This document shows, piece by piece, positions 32,886 to 41,582 of a DNA stretch of 64,000 nt. The notes beneath the pieces were generated by a model that made no database searches, was not told the DNA's origin, and saw only the letters and a program-made list of their open reading frames with translations. Source of the stretch: Niabella sp. (GTDB lineage Bacteria; Bacteroidota; Bacteroidia; Chitinophagales; Chitinophagaceae). Where the stretch lies: positions 10,809-74,808 of the forward strand of contig JAGIAQ010000006.1 in NCBI GenBank assembly GCA_017744795.1, in the 5' to 3' direction. Made by a program: the position numbers and the translations under genes. Each line of letters starts with the position of its first letter. Within the stretch, counting starts at the first letter, position 1.

Positions 32886-35051
32886 ATGTATAAGATTTTA
32901 GTTTTGTTGATGAGTTGTGGTGTGGTTATTGGAGTACAGGCGCAGTCACGGGTACAGTTTCGGTTTCAAAACCCTGTTTCCCATAAATCCGTTCCGGGTG
33001 TTACCGTATTGGAAAATGCAAAGACCGTTGCCGTTGCGGATACCAGTGGCCATGCCTCCTTATCGCTGCAGGCGGGCATTCACAGCTTTTCGTTTTCCGC
33101 AGTGGGGTATGAACGGGAAAAATTGATGATCAATATCACCGGTGATACGATCCTGGCGGTAAAAATGGATGCCGACGAAAAAGAATTGGAAGAAGTAGTG
33201 GTGTCTACCACGCGGAATAATCAGCCGATAGAAAATGCGCCCATAAAAGTGGAAGTGCTGGGGAAGGAAGAGATGGGAGAAGAAAACACCATCCGGCCGT
33301 CCAATATTGCCAGTGTTCTTGCCGACATAAGTGGCGTGCAAATACAGCAAACGAGCGCGGTGTCTGGTAACTCCAATGTGCGGATCCAGGGGCTGGATGG
33401 CCGGTATACGCAAATTCTGCGCGATGGAATGCCTTTATACGATGGGTTTAGCGGGGGCTTTGGTCTTTTAACCATTCCGCCATTAGATCTGCAGCAGATC
33501 GAACTGGTAAAAGGCTCTGCATCCACCTTATACGGCGGAGGCGCCATCGGCGGGTTGGTGAATATTATTTCACGGCGCCCTACTACAGAACAGGAAGGGG
33601 TAATAACATTGAACCAGACAACCTTAAAAGAAAGTGACGCAAACCTCTACCTCGCCAAACGTTATAAAGGCATGGGGTATACATTCTTTGGCGGATATAC
33701 GCATCAAAATCCCGTGGATGTTAACAAGGACGGTTTTTCCGATGTGCCGCGTTTAGACAATTATAATATTCATCCCCGTTTGTTTTTTTATCCAAAGAAT
33801 ACTACTGTCATTTTAGGATATAGCGCCACAATGAATAATACAAAGGGCGGCGATATGCAGGTTTTGGATGGACATGCCGACAATATTCATCAATATTTTG
33901 AGCAGAATAATACACTGCGGCAAACCGGAGAGTTTGTGGTGGAGCATCATTTAAACGATGGTAAGAACCTGTATTTTAAAAATACAGTAAGCAACTTTAC
34001 CAACAATTATTCGGATGCGCAATTGAATTACAGGGGCAATCAGCTAAGCTATTATAGCGAGCTGTCCACCCTGATTCCCTATGGCAACAAAAATAGCTTT
34101 GTAGCCGGGGTGAACGTAACGGGAGATCAGTTTAAGGCCAGCCGCCAGAATTTAGTGATACCGATCCCTGCGCTGAATAATAACACCGTTGGTGCTTTTG
34201 CCCAGAACACCTGGAGCATTAATGACGTGGCTACATTAGAACTGGGTCTGCGCGATGATATTCACCAGAAATACGGAAACTTCTTTTTGCCGCGACTGGC
34301 GTTTTTCAGCAAATTAGGCGAACATTGGGCCACACGCCTGGGCATCGGATGGGGTTATAAAGTGCCGAATCCGTTTACACCCTGGTACATGGATTATACG
34401 CCGGACCGCATAGCAGCGCTGCCGGATAATATTACTCCGGAAAAATCGATCGGGTATAATGCAGAAGTGAATTATAAAAAACGTTGGGAGAACGGGAACC
34501 GGATCTTTGTTAACCAAGCGTTCTTTTTAACACAAATTGCCGATCCTATTTACGGCGCAGTGGATGCGAATAATTATCTGCATTACCAAAATGGCGATAA
34601 AAATGTGGTAAGCCGCGGCTTCGACACGTACATCAAGGCCGTTATTCATGAATGGGAACTATATGCGGGATATACATACACGGTGGTTACGCGGAATTAT
34701 TTAGCACAAAACCAGTTTATGCCGCTGACACCCAGAAACCGGATGGCTTTTACGCTGGTGCGTGATTTTGATGAAGACGGCTGGATGGTAGGGCTCGAGG
34801 GTTCTTATACCGGAAGTCAGAAACGGCTGGATGCTACTAATACGCCGGGGTATATGTTTATGGCAGCGATGGTGCGAAAAGATATCGGGAAACATGTAAG
34901 TTTGGTATTAAATTGCGAAAATCTGCTAAATTACCGTCAAAGCAAAGCGGAGGCCCTGTACACCGGTTCCATAACAGACCCGCAGTTTCAGCCCTTATGG
35001 GCCCCGATTGAAGGACGTGTGGCCAATTTGTCCGTCAGGCTTCATTTGTAG
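32886..35051 (+). CDS. TonB-dependent outer membrane receptor
   Basis: 721-residue outer-membrane beta barrel importing an unknown ligand with TonB energy. Order: signal peptide (to about residue 20), carboxypeptidase-regulatory-like domain (20-95, ending EKELEEVVVSTTRN), plug domain (VEVLGKEEM to VNIISRRP, about 120-235) and barrel, ending with an aromatic-type C-terminal strand (RVANLSVRLHL). Starts with ATG 32886, 14 bp after the PepSY-like gene; the downstream PAP2 gene starts 43 bp after its stop. No SusD partner, so not a polysaccharide system; iron, heme, copper or vitamin uptake is possible. Confidence 0.92.
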   Translation: MYKILVLLMSCGVVIGVQAQSRVQFRFQNPVSHKSVPGVTVLENAKTVAVADTSGHASLSLQAGIHSFSFSAVGYEREKLMINITGDTILAVKMDADEKELEEVVVSTTRNNQPIENAPIKVEVLGKEEMGEENTIRPSNIASVLADISGVQIQQTSAVSGNSNVRIQGLDGRYTQILRDGMPLYDGFSGGFGLLTIPPLDLQQIELVKGSASTLYGGGAIGGLVNIISRRPTTEQEGVITLNQTTLKESDANLYLAKRYKGMGYTFFGGYTHQNPVDVNKDGFSDVPRLDNYNIHPRLFFYPKNTTVILGYSATMNNTKGGDMQVLDGHADNIHQYFEQNNTLRQTGEFVVEHHLNDGKNLYFKNTVSNFTNNYSDAQLNYRGNQLSYYSELSTLIPYGNKNSFVAGVNVTGDQFKASRQNLVIPIPALNNNTVGAFAQNTWSINDVATLELGLRDDIHQKYGNFFLPRLAFFSKLGEHWATRLGIGWGYKVPNPFTPWYMDYTPDRIAALPDNITPEKSIGYNAEVNYKKRWENGNRIFVNQAFFLTQIADPIYGAVDANNYLHYQNGDKNVVSRGFDTYIKAVIHEWELYAGYTYTVVTRNYLAQNQFMPLTPRNRMAFTLVRDFDEDGWMVGLEGSYTGSQKRLDATNTPGYMFMAAMVRKDIGKHVSLVLNCENLLNYRQSKAEALYTGSITDPQFQPLWAPIEGRVANLSVRLHL

Positions 35052-35094
35052 CACATCGCATTTGCTCCAAAAATGGACGACAAAAAATATATTG

Positions 35095-35886
35095 ATGAAA
35101 AAAATTATGCTGATCGTTCTGTTGCTTTCCGGCAACCCTGCGCTTTTCGCTCAGGATACTGCTGTTGCAAAAGAGCCACCTTCCGCGGCCGATGCAGATA
35201 CAATAAGAACCACAGCGCCCGCTTCGGGCTATGAGATCAGGATAAAACAATTTATAGCGCCCGCTGCATTCATTGCAGCGGGTTCGCTATTAGATGGAAC
35301 CGGCTTGAAAAGCTGGAATGAAAGGCTGAAGGATAAAATCACACAAAGCAGTCCGGGATTCAAAACCCGTGTGGATAATGTGTTACAGTTTGCTCCGGGT
35401 GCAACCGTTTTCGGGTTGCAGGCATTGGGTATAAAAGGAAAGAATACGGTAGGTCATGAAGCAATATTGTATGCAATGGCCCTCGGCATTAACGCGGCCC
35501 TGGTAACACCGCTGAAGCATCTTACAAAAGTGGAACGCCCTGACGGCAGCAGTAATTTAGCCTATCCTTCGGGGCATACATCGACCGCTTTTGCTTCCGC
35601 TGAATTTTTAAGGCGGGAATATAAAGATTTATCGCCCTGGTATGGTGTAGGAGGGTATATTGCAGCAACGGCAACCGGAGTGTTGCGTATGTACAAGAAC
35701 CGGCACTGGCTGGGGGATGTGGTTGCCGGTGCAGGATTTGGGATTGCATCTACCAACCTGTCGTACCTGATCTACAACAAACTGCGTATCGGAACTAAGA
35801 AGAACAAAGAAAATAAAACAACTTATTTTTACCCGCAGGTAGCCGATCATTCCTATGGATTGGGCTTTGTTAAATTGTTACCTTAA
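35095..35886 (+). CDS. Exported PAP2-family phosphatase
   Basis: 263 residues. Signal peptide MKKIMLIVLLLSGNPALFAQ, then a membrane-associated PAP2 domain with all three motifs: KHLTKVERP (about 145), PSGHTS (about 160) and RMYKNRHWLGDV (about 200). Acts on lipid pyrophosphates or phosphates such as undecaprenyl pyrophosphate or lipid A. ATG 35095 gives a clean signal peptide; an earlier frame overlapping the TonB gene is rejected. Confidence 0.88.
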   Translation: MKKIMLIVLLLSGNPALFAQDTAVAKEPPSAADADTIRTTAPASGYEIRIKQFIAPAAFIAAGSLLDGTGLKSWNERLKDKITQSSPGFKTRVDNVLQFAPGATVFGLQALGIKGKNTVGHEAILYAMALGINAALVTPLKHLTKVERPDGSSNLAYPSGHTSTAFASAEFLRREYKDLSPWYGVGGYIAATATGVLRMYKNRHWLGDVVAGAGFGIASTNLSYLIYNKLRIGTKKNKENKTTYFYPQVADHSYGLGFVKLLP

Positions 35887-35895
35887 ATTTTTAGT

Positions 35896-36312
35896 ATGTG
35901 GTGGTATTACGCTTTGTTATCCGCTTTCTTCGCAGCCCTCACCGCTGTTTTCTCAAAAATAGGCGTTGAAAATGTGAACTCCAACCTGGCCACTGCCATC
36001 CGAACGGTGGTAATATTGATCATTGCCTGGAGTATTGTTTTTGTAAAGCAGGAACAAAAAGGACTTTCCTCTATATCAAAGCACTCGCTTGTTTTTTTAG
36101 TAATATCTGCTGTGGCAACCGGTCTTTCCTGGTTGTGTTATTTCCGCGCGCTGCAATTGGGCCGGGCTTCCCAGGTTGCAGCGGTAGATAAATTAAGTGT
36201 TCCCTTTGTATTTATTTTATCGCTTCTGTTTCTGAGCGAATCCTTTAACTGGAAAATTCTTCTTGGTGTGGTGCTGATCGCAGCAGGTTCTGTTTTGATG
36301 ATCAAAGCCTGA
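35896..36312 (+). CDS. Half-size EamA/DMT transporter-like protein
   Basis: 138 residues with four or five membrane helices and a single EamA unit (ALLSAFFAALTAVFSKIGVEN at the start, LSVPFVFILSLLFLSESFNWKILLGVVLIAAG at the end). Typical DMT transporters have two units, so this one probably forms dimers. Substrate unknown. It starts 9 bp after the PAP2 gene and could be cotranscribed. Confidence 0.85.
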   Translation: MWWYYALLSAFFAALTAVFSKIGVENVNSNLATAIRTVVILIIAWSIVFVKQEQKGLSSISKHSLVFLVISAVATGLSWLCYFRALQLGRASQVAAVDKLSVPFVFILSLLFLSESFNWKILLGVVLIAAGSVLMIKA

Positions 36313-36480
36313 TTTAGTTGCAGGTTACAAGTTACAGGTTCAAGAGTTTCAAGTTTATCATCTGATGTTTGAGGTTGGCCATTCATTTCAAACCCCTCCC
36401 TGCGCTCTGCGTTTAGCATTTTGCATTATGCATTCAGCATTCCCCCTTGGAATATTGCCGGTTTTCGATAATTTCACAGC

Positions 36481-37443
36481 ATGGCACTAGGCAGAAAACG
36501 CAATATGGGTACCACCGTTGATAATACGGGGCTGAATACGGCCGTGAGCTCTAAATTCGCCCGCTTTATCAATAAGGACGGATCCGCAAATGTTATTAAT
36601 AAGACGGGTTCTGTTTTTGATAAATACAGTATTTATAACTACCTCATCAACCTGGGAAATGTGAAATTTGTGCTGCTGATCCTTGGCTTCTACACTACCA
36701 TTAATTTTTTGTTTGCAACGGTCTATTATTTTTTTTGTATCCCCCATTTGCAGGGATTGGTGAAAGGAACGCCCCTGGAAACTTTTGAAGAGGCCTATTT
36801 TTTCTCATCCCAAACATTAACAACGGTCGGCTACGGACGCATTAGTCCGGTGGGATTTATAACAAATACTATTGCGTCGATCGAAGCGCTGGTGGGAATA
36901 TTAACACTGGCAATCATCACCGGCCTGCTGTATGGACGCTTTGTAAAACCCAGGGCCTATATCCGGTTCAGCAAGCATGCGGTCATTGCACCTTTTCGCG
37001 GAGGCAAGTCCATCATGTTTCGCCTGGCACCCATAAAAAATGCAACGCTGAGCGAAGTTTCCATACAGGTAACCATAAGTATGCTGGTGAATACGAACGG
37101 AGACTCCAATTACAAATATTATTCATTGCCGCTGCAATTCAATACCATCAATACCTTGCATATTACCTGGACGGTAGTGCATCCTATTAATGAAGACAGT
37201 CCGATTTACAACATGACAATGGAAGAACTGGAAGCGGCAGATTTTGAAATGATGGTTTACCTGAAGGCATTTGATGAGGATTTTTCCAATACCGTTATAG
37301 CCCGCACCAGTTACACTTTTGATGAGTTTGTAAATGGTGCAAAATTTGTTCCCGTATATTACGAATCACCGGAGGGGAAAGGTACCGTAGTAGAGCTTTC
37401 CAAATTGAATGATTACACACAGTACGGCGATTCAGCTATTTAA
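36481..37443 (+). CDS. Inward-rectifier-type (Kir) potassium channel
   Basis: 320-residue membrane channel. Two membrane helices (about 62-85 and 125-147) flank a pore loop with the K+ selectivity filter TTVGYG (114-119). The C-terminal about 170 residues form the immunoglobulin-like cytoplasmic domain of KirBac proteins (FVKPRAYIRFSKHAVIAPFRGGKSIMFRLAP). Lets K+ pass in response to unknown signals. The ATG 36481 is preceded by a 168-bp spacer with repeated words. Confidence 0.92.
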   Translation: MALGRKRNMGTTVDNTGLNTAVSSKFARFINKDGSANVINKTGSVFDKYSIYNYLINLGNVKFVLLILGFYTTINFLFATVYYFFCIPHLQGLVKGTPLETFEEAYFFSSQTLTTVGYGRISPVGFITNTIASIEALVGILTLAIITGLLYGRFVKPRAYIRFSKHAVIAPFRGGKSIMFRLAPIKNATLSEVSIQVTISMLVNTNGDSNYKYYSLPLQFNTINTLHITWTVVHPINEDSPIYNMTMEELEAADFEMMVYLKAFDEDFSNTVIARTSYTFDEFVNGAKFVPVYYESPEGKGTVVELSKLNDYTQYGDSAI

Positions 37444-37475
37444 GGACGATAACCGATCTTTTTTAAAAATAATAA

Positions 37476-38045
37476 ATGACAATAAGAAATCTTTCCGCCG
37501 CAATATTTTCAGCGTTGCTGCTGACGGCCGCCTGTAAAAATAAAGACGGAAAAAAAACGACGGAGCCGGAAACTATTGTTGCAACGCCTGTTCCGGGCGA
37601 TACCACACAGCAACCTGTGGCTGCCGATAGTACCGGCACCGCAGCAACTCTTCCACATTTTAAGATGATGGATGAGCAGGGGCGTACAGTTGCGCTGGAT
37701 GCATTGAAGGGTAAAAAAGTATTTGTAAATATATGGGCTTCCTGGTGCCCGCCCTGCCGGGCTGAAATGCCGTCTATTCAAAAACTATCAAAAAAAACCG
37801 ATAAGAATAAAGTTGCGTTTGTATTGTTATCGGTTGACGATGACCCTGCGGCCGGTGCCGGATTTAAGAAAGCACAGAAGATTGAGCTGCCGGTATTCTT
37901 TCCCGGAGAGCAGTTACCCCCACTATTTAACGTAGAGGGGATTCCGGCTACTTTTATTTTTGACGAAAAGGGTACGCTGATAAAAAGTATGGTGGGTATG
38001 GAAAATTACGATACGCAGGAATATGTTGATCTGCTGGAGCATTAA
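37476..38045 (+). CDS. TlpA-like thioredoxin-fold lipoprotein
   Basis: 189 residues. Lipoprotein signal with lipid-attachment Cys20 (LLTAAC), a low-complexity linker rich in Thr, Pro and Asp (about 22-60), then a thioredoxin fold with the redox site WCPPC (C91, C94) and a cis-Pro region (GIPATFIF). Likely periplasmic disulfide reductase. It starts 32 bp after the channel gene. Confidence 0.9.
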   Translation: MTIRNLSAAIFSALLLTAACKNKDGKKTTEPETIVATPVPGDTTQQPVAADSTGTAATLPHFKMMDEQGRTVALDALKGKKVFVNIWASWCPPCRAEMPSIQKLSKKTDKNKVAFVLLSVDDDPAAGAGFKKAQKIELPVFFPGEQLPPLFNVEGIPATFIFDEKGTLIKSMVGMENYDTQEYVDLLEH

Positions 38046-38057
38046 CATCAGTTACCA

Positions 38058-39188
38058 CTATTGAATGAGATCCCGGTAAAGAAGATTTATCGCGTCATAC
38101 AATAAGGCTACCACCGACTGTTTATATTGGAGGAGGTAGCCATTAGTGATGACTACAAACCCGAATTTATCTTCGGGTTGGAAGAACATGCTGCTGTACA
38201 ATCCATAAGCATCTCCCGTATGTCCTACCATCCGTTTTCCGGTGATCAGGCTGTCAGTATAGTATAAGGCCAAGCCGTAATGCTCTTTATCAGAAAGCTT
38301 GGTTTGCATAGCCTTACTGCTTTGTTCTGAAATGATCCGTACGCCATTACTGGTGCCATAATTCATATGCAGCATCATGTACTTTGCCAGGTCCAGCGCA
38401 GATATTTTCATGCCGCCTGTAGGCGAAAAAACAGGTGTGCTATAGCCCATAATATAATGTGCCAATGTTGCTTTAGGCGATGCATAAGCGCGGGGCGCTA
38501 TCGCGAAGCTTTTAGTTGAGTCGTTATATTCGTACAGCGGTACCAGGCGGTTCCGGTCGAGCGAATTAACATTATACCCACCGTAAAGATGCAGGGGCTG
38601 CAGGATATGTTGTTTTACATATTGATCAAAGCGCACGCCCGTTGTCTTTTCAAGAATACTTCCGGCAAGATTAAAGTTCAGGTTGCAGTATTCATAACCT
38701 GTTCCCGGCTTATAATCATTGTAACACCGGGCCCAGTCAGGGTTTTTATCCGGGTTGACCACATCCAGGTTGAAGTAGCCGCTCTTGTCGTTCAGGCTCG
38801 AGGTGTGTGACAGGAGCATGCGTAAGGTGATCGGGACATCGGGGAATTTTGGGTTATTGATTTTAAAACCGATCAGTTTGGACACTTCGTCATCTAAACT
38901 GATCCTTCCCGCATCAACCAGCTGCATCAATGAGGTTGCGGTAAAAGATTTGGAGATCGATGTAATACGGAATATATCGGTATTTTGGATCAGGGTTTTA
39001 TCTTCCCTGTTTTTATAACCATAGGATCTGTTATAAATAATTTTATTGTCCTTTACAACGGCAACAGAGAGCCCGATTGCCTGATATTGATCCATCAGTT
39101 TCAGAACAGCTGCATCAACACCATTCTGCGCGCGGGCCGGCAATATTATATTGCAGGCCAGCAGCCAAACAAAAAAACAATATTTCAT
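38058..39188 (-). CDS. Exported serine hydrolase (class C beta-lactamase family)
   Basis: 376 residues. Signal peptide MKYCFFVWLLACNIILPARAQ. Serine-active motifs: SISK (S-x-x-K, about residue 75), YCN (Y-x-N), and HTGDAYG (equivalent to KTG). Family members include beta-lactamases, DD-peptidases and esterases; this one lacks special features that would choose. ATG 39188 is preferred over the longer frame because of the signal peptide. Convergent with the TlpA-like gene. Confidence 0.9.
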   Translation of the reverse strand: MKYCFFVWLLACNIILPARAQNGVDAAVLKLMDQYQAIGLSVAVVKDNKIIYNRSYGYKNREDKTLIQNTDIFRITSISKSFTATSLMQLVDAGRISLDDEVSKLIGFKINNPKFPDVPITLRMLLSHTSSLNDKSGYFNLDVVNPDKNPDWARCYNDYKPGTGYEYCNLNFNLAGSILEKTTGVRFDQYVKQHILQPLHLYGGYNVNSLDRNRLVPLYEYNDSTKSFAIAPRAYASPKATLAHYIMGYSTPVFSPTGGMKISALDLAKYMMLHMNYGTSNGVRIISEQSSKAMQTKLSDKEHYGLALYYTDSLITGKRMVGHTGDAYGLYSSMFFQPEDKFGFVVITNGYLLQYKQSVVALLYDAINLLYRDLIQ

Positions 39189-39321
39189 TAGCAAACCATT
39201 CTTATAAGAAAGATACGATAATACAGAACATTGGTCAAACATTGTTTTTTGAACGTTGCAAAACTATAGCGTAATTTTAATAGTGTAAAATGTTGATCCT
39301 TCACCACAAAAATGAAATGCA

Positions 39322-39888
39322 ATGGCTACACAAATGTTGCAGGAGCGATTGAAGAATTGGTGGTTGCTCCTGGTTTCGGGTATCTTATTTATTTTATTAG
39401 GATTTTATATTTTAAATCAACCGCTGGCTTCTTACCTGGCCTTGTCTGTTTTCTTTGCAGCGGCCTTTTTAGTGTCCGGTATTTTTGAGGTATTGTATGC
39501 GGCAAGTAGTAAAAAACATGATGCGGGCTGGGGCTGGGCGCTTTTTGGAGGCATTGTTGATACCGTGTTTGGTATCTTCCTTATTGCATCGCCCGTGCTT
39601 ACAATGGCGGTGTTGCCGATGTATATTGGGTTTGTGATCCTCTTCCGGTCTGTGTTGGGGATTATGCACGCATTCGCTTTGAAAAAGCTGGGCATATCGG
39701 GCTGGGGTTGGGCTTTGGCTGCGGCAATATTGGGTGTTCTTTTTGCACTGATGATGATCTCAAACCCTGTATTCGGCGGTCTTACTATCGTAGTATACAC
39801 TGCTGTGGCCGTGCTGATGCTGGGGATTGCCCAGGTGGCGCTTTCGTTGCGACTTAAAAGCATCAGGAACCGGCTGCAGGCGTTATAG
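39322..39888 (+). CDS. HdeD-like membrane protein (DUF308)
   Basis: 188 residues with six membrane helices and the repeated SGILFILLGFYILNQP / GIVDTVFGIFLIASPVLTM pattern of DUF308. HdeD is linked to acid resistance in enterobacteria; role here unknown. Alone; divergent from the serine hydrolase. Confidence 0.88.
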   Translation: MATQMLQERLKNWWLLLVSGILFILLGFYILNQPLASYLALSVFFAAAFLVSGIFEVLYAASSKKHDAGWGWALFGGIVDTVFGIFLIASPVLTMAVLPMYIGFVILFRSVLGIMHAFALKKLGISGWGWALAAAILGVLFALMMISNPVFGGLTIVVYTAVAVLMLGIAQVALSLRLKSIRNRLQAL

Positions 39889-39915
39889 AAAAAAAATCGC
39901 CCCGCTAAATTTTGA

Positions 39916-40935
39916 TCAGCGCCCCCGGAACAGATCGCTGATCAGGGAATAGGAATGCAATTTCTTTTGCTGATCAAAAACCTGGGAAATGAGCATTAAT
40001 TCTTTAACGCCGGTTGTGGTAACAAAGTCTGCAAGTTCTTCTCCGATCTTTTCTTTGGTGCCGATAAAGCTTTCAGACAACATATGTTTGACGCCATATT
40101 TCTGTTCGGGTGTCCACAGCTGCTCCATTTCCTCATAAGGGATCGGCGCCTGCAGCAGTGAACGGCTATTGGTAAAAATCCCAAGGAACATTCGATACAA
40201 AGAAGTAGAGAGAGCTGCCGCTTCAGCCGTGCTGTCAGCGGCAATAACATTCACACAGGCCATTGCATAAGGCTCTTCTAACACGGCGGATGGTTGAAAA
40301 CGGTTATGATAAATTTCCATAGCAGCTTTTAGCTGATGAGGTGCGAAATGGGCGGCAAAGGCGTACGGCAGCCCCATTTCAGCGGCGAGGAAGGCGCTAT
40401 CCGTACTGGAACCTAAAACCCAAATGGGAAGATCAACACCTTCCCCCGGCAACGCCCGCACTTTTGCCGTTTTATTTTCTGTACTGAAATATTGTTGTAA
40501 CGTCTCAATAGCGCCCTTAAAATCATAGGGCATATTGATGGGTGCCTGCCGGATGGTCATGGCCGTAAGCGCATCCGTACCCGGTGCGCGGCCCAAGCCA
40601 AGGTCGATGCGGTGGGGGTACAAGGTTCCCAATGTTCCAAATTGTTCAGCAATGATGAGTGGCGAATGATTGGGCAGCATAATACCGCCGGAGCCAACCC
40701 GAATGGTGTGGGTACCGCCGGCTACATACCCGATCAGCAGCGAGGTGGCGGCACTGGCTACACTTTCCATATTATGGTGCTCCGAAAACCAGTAGCGGGT
40801 GTACCCCAGTGCTTCGGCATGTCGTGCAGTGTCTAAACTGCGCTCAAAGGTTTGCTGAACGGTATCGCCTTTGCAAACTGTTGCAAGGTCAAGGATAGAA
40901 TACTTTATATTTTGTAAAATATTACTGACAGACAT
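39916..40935 (-). CDS. Luciferase-like flavin-dependent oxidoreductase (LLM class)
   Basis: 339 residues of the bacterial luciferase-like monooxygenase fold (MsnO8/YvbT type): RYWFSEHHNMESVASAA, RVGSGGIMLPNHSPLIIAEQFGTLGTLYPHRIDLGLGRAPGTD, then a 150-residue barrel end. Uses reduced flavin; substrate unknown. Start ATG 40935. Its 5' side carries MITE-like element B. Confidence 0.9.
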   Translation of the reverse strand: MSVSNILQNIKYSILDLATVCKGDTVQQTFERSLDTARHAEALGYTRYWFSEHHNMESVASAATSLLIGYVAGGTHTIRVGSGGIMLPNHSPLIIAEQFGTLGTLYPHRIDLGLGRAPGTDALTAMTIRQAPINMPYDFKGAIETLQQYFSTENKTAKVRALPGEGVDLPIWVLGSSTDSAFLAAEMGLPYAFAAHFAPHQLKAAMEIYHNRFQPSAVLEEPYAMACVNVIAADSTAEAAALSTSLYRMFLGIFTNSRSLLQAPIPYEEMEQLWTPEQKYGVKHMLSESFIGTKEKIGEELADFVTTTGVKELMLISQVFDQQKKLHSYSLISDLFRGR

Positions 40936-41245
40936 GAATCGGAGTTTAAATTATAATACAAAGTTGTTTAAACTTTCAGGTTCCTTTGCATTTCCTGTAG
41001 AAAATCAATCTGCGTATATCAGCGGTGTATTAGATCTGCCTAAAATCAGCGGGAAAACCAAAGTCATATTGTTTCTATAAAAAGTTTAAACAACTTCTGT
41101 AATTAATAACTTATGAGAACAATCAGCCGGCTAAAAAGTTTGGAGTAAATCCTGTAAGGATTACAACGAATTGTGTAACTACCATTTTTTTAAATAGACT
41201 GAACTTTGTGCCGGAATTGAATTGATCAATTAAAACAGAAACACT
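40936..41245. other. Intergenic region with MITE-like element B
   Basis: 310 bp between divergent genes; element B fills most of its left half (40961-41097). Only the promoter regions of the flavin oxidoreductase and the HMA peptide are expected beside it. Confidence 0.6.
40961..41097 (-). mobile_element. MITE-like element, copy B
   Basis: 137 bp with terminal inverted repeats AAGTTGTTTAAACTTT (40961-40976) and AAAGTTTAAACAACTT (41081-41096), a perfect 16-bp pair. On the minus strand it aligns with copy A at 31973-32155, including the first 26 nt; the right-hand part is about 46 bp shorter. No clear target duplication. Confidence 0.72.
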
Positions 41246-41458
41246 ATGGATATTGTAAAATTTAAAACGAACCTGAAATGCGAAGGATGTGTAAGCAAAG
41301 TAACCCCTGCGCTGAACCACCTGAACGGAGTAAAAGAATGGACTGTTGACCTGAAGGATACCGACCGAACGCTGACCGTAACCGGTGATGGCGTTGGCGA
41401 AGCGGCCGTTATTAAGGCGCTGCTTCAGAACGGATATAAGGCCGAAAAAATGGGTTAA
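41246..41458 (+). CDS. Heavy-metal-associated domain peptide (copper chaperone-like)
   Basis: 70 residues, one HMA fold with the metal site CEGC (Cys14 and Cys17; LKCEGCVSKVTPAL). Lacks a Met before the CxxC, unlike CopZ (MxCxxC), so metal preference is uncertain. Works in the cytoplasm as a soft-metal carrier, possibly for the ATPase at 11929, which is 27 kb away. A terminator follows. Confidence 0.85.
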   Translation: MDIVKFKTNLKCEGCVSKVTPALNHLNGVKEWTVDLKDTDRTLTVTGDGVGEAAVIKALLQNGYKAEKMG

Positions 41459-41477
41459 TTTAAAAAATCGTACCTTT

Positions 41478-41516
41478 GCACCTGCGGCGCTTCCTTGTGA
41501 GGTGCCGTATTTTTTT
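41478..41516 (+). terminator. Terminator after the HMA peptide
   Basis: GCACCT (41478-41483) / AGGTGC (41500-41505) followed by CGTAT7. Its left edge overlaps TACCTTTG (41471-41478), which also fits a -7 promoter element. Confidence 0.7.
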
Positions 41517-41549
41517 GCAGATCGTACTGCAAAATACTAATTGTTTAAA

Positions 41550-41570
41550 AATGTGTACTTTATACACATT
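41550..41570 (+). promoter_or_regulatory. Palindrome upstream of the MFS gene (operator-like)
   Basis: AATGTGTA / TACACATT with loop CTTTA, 12 bp before the start codon. Confidence 0.5.
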
Positions 41571-41582
41571 AAATCGACTTGA

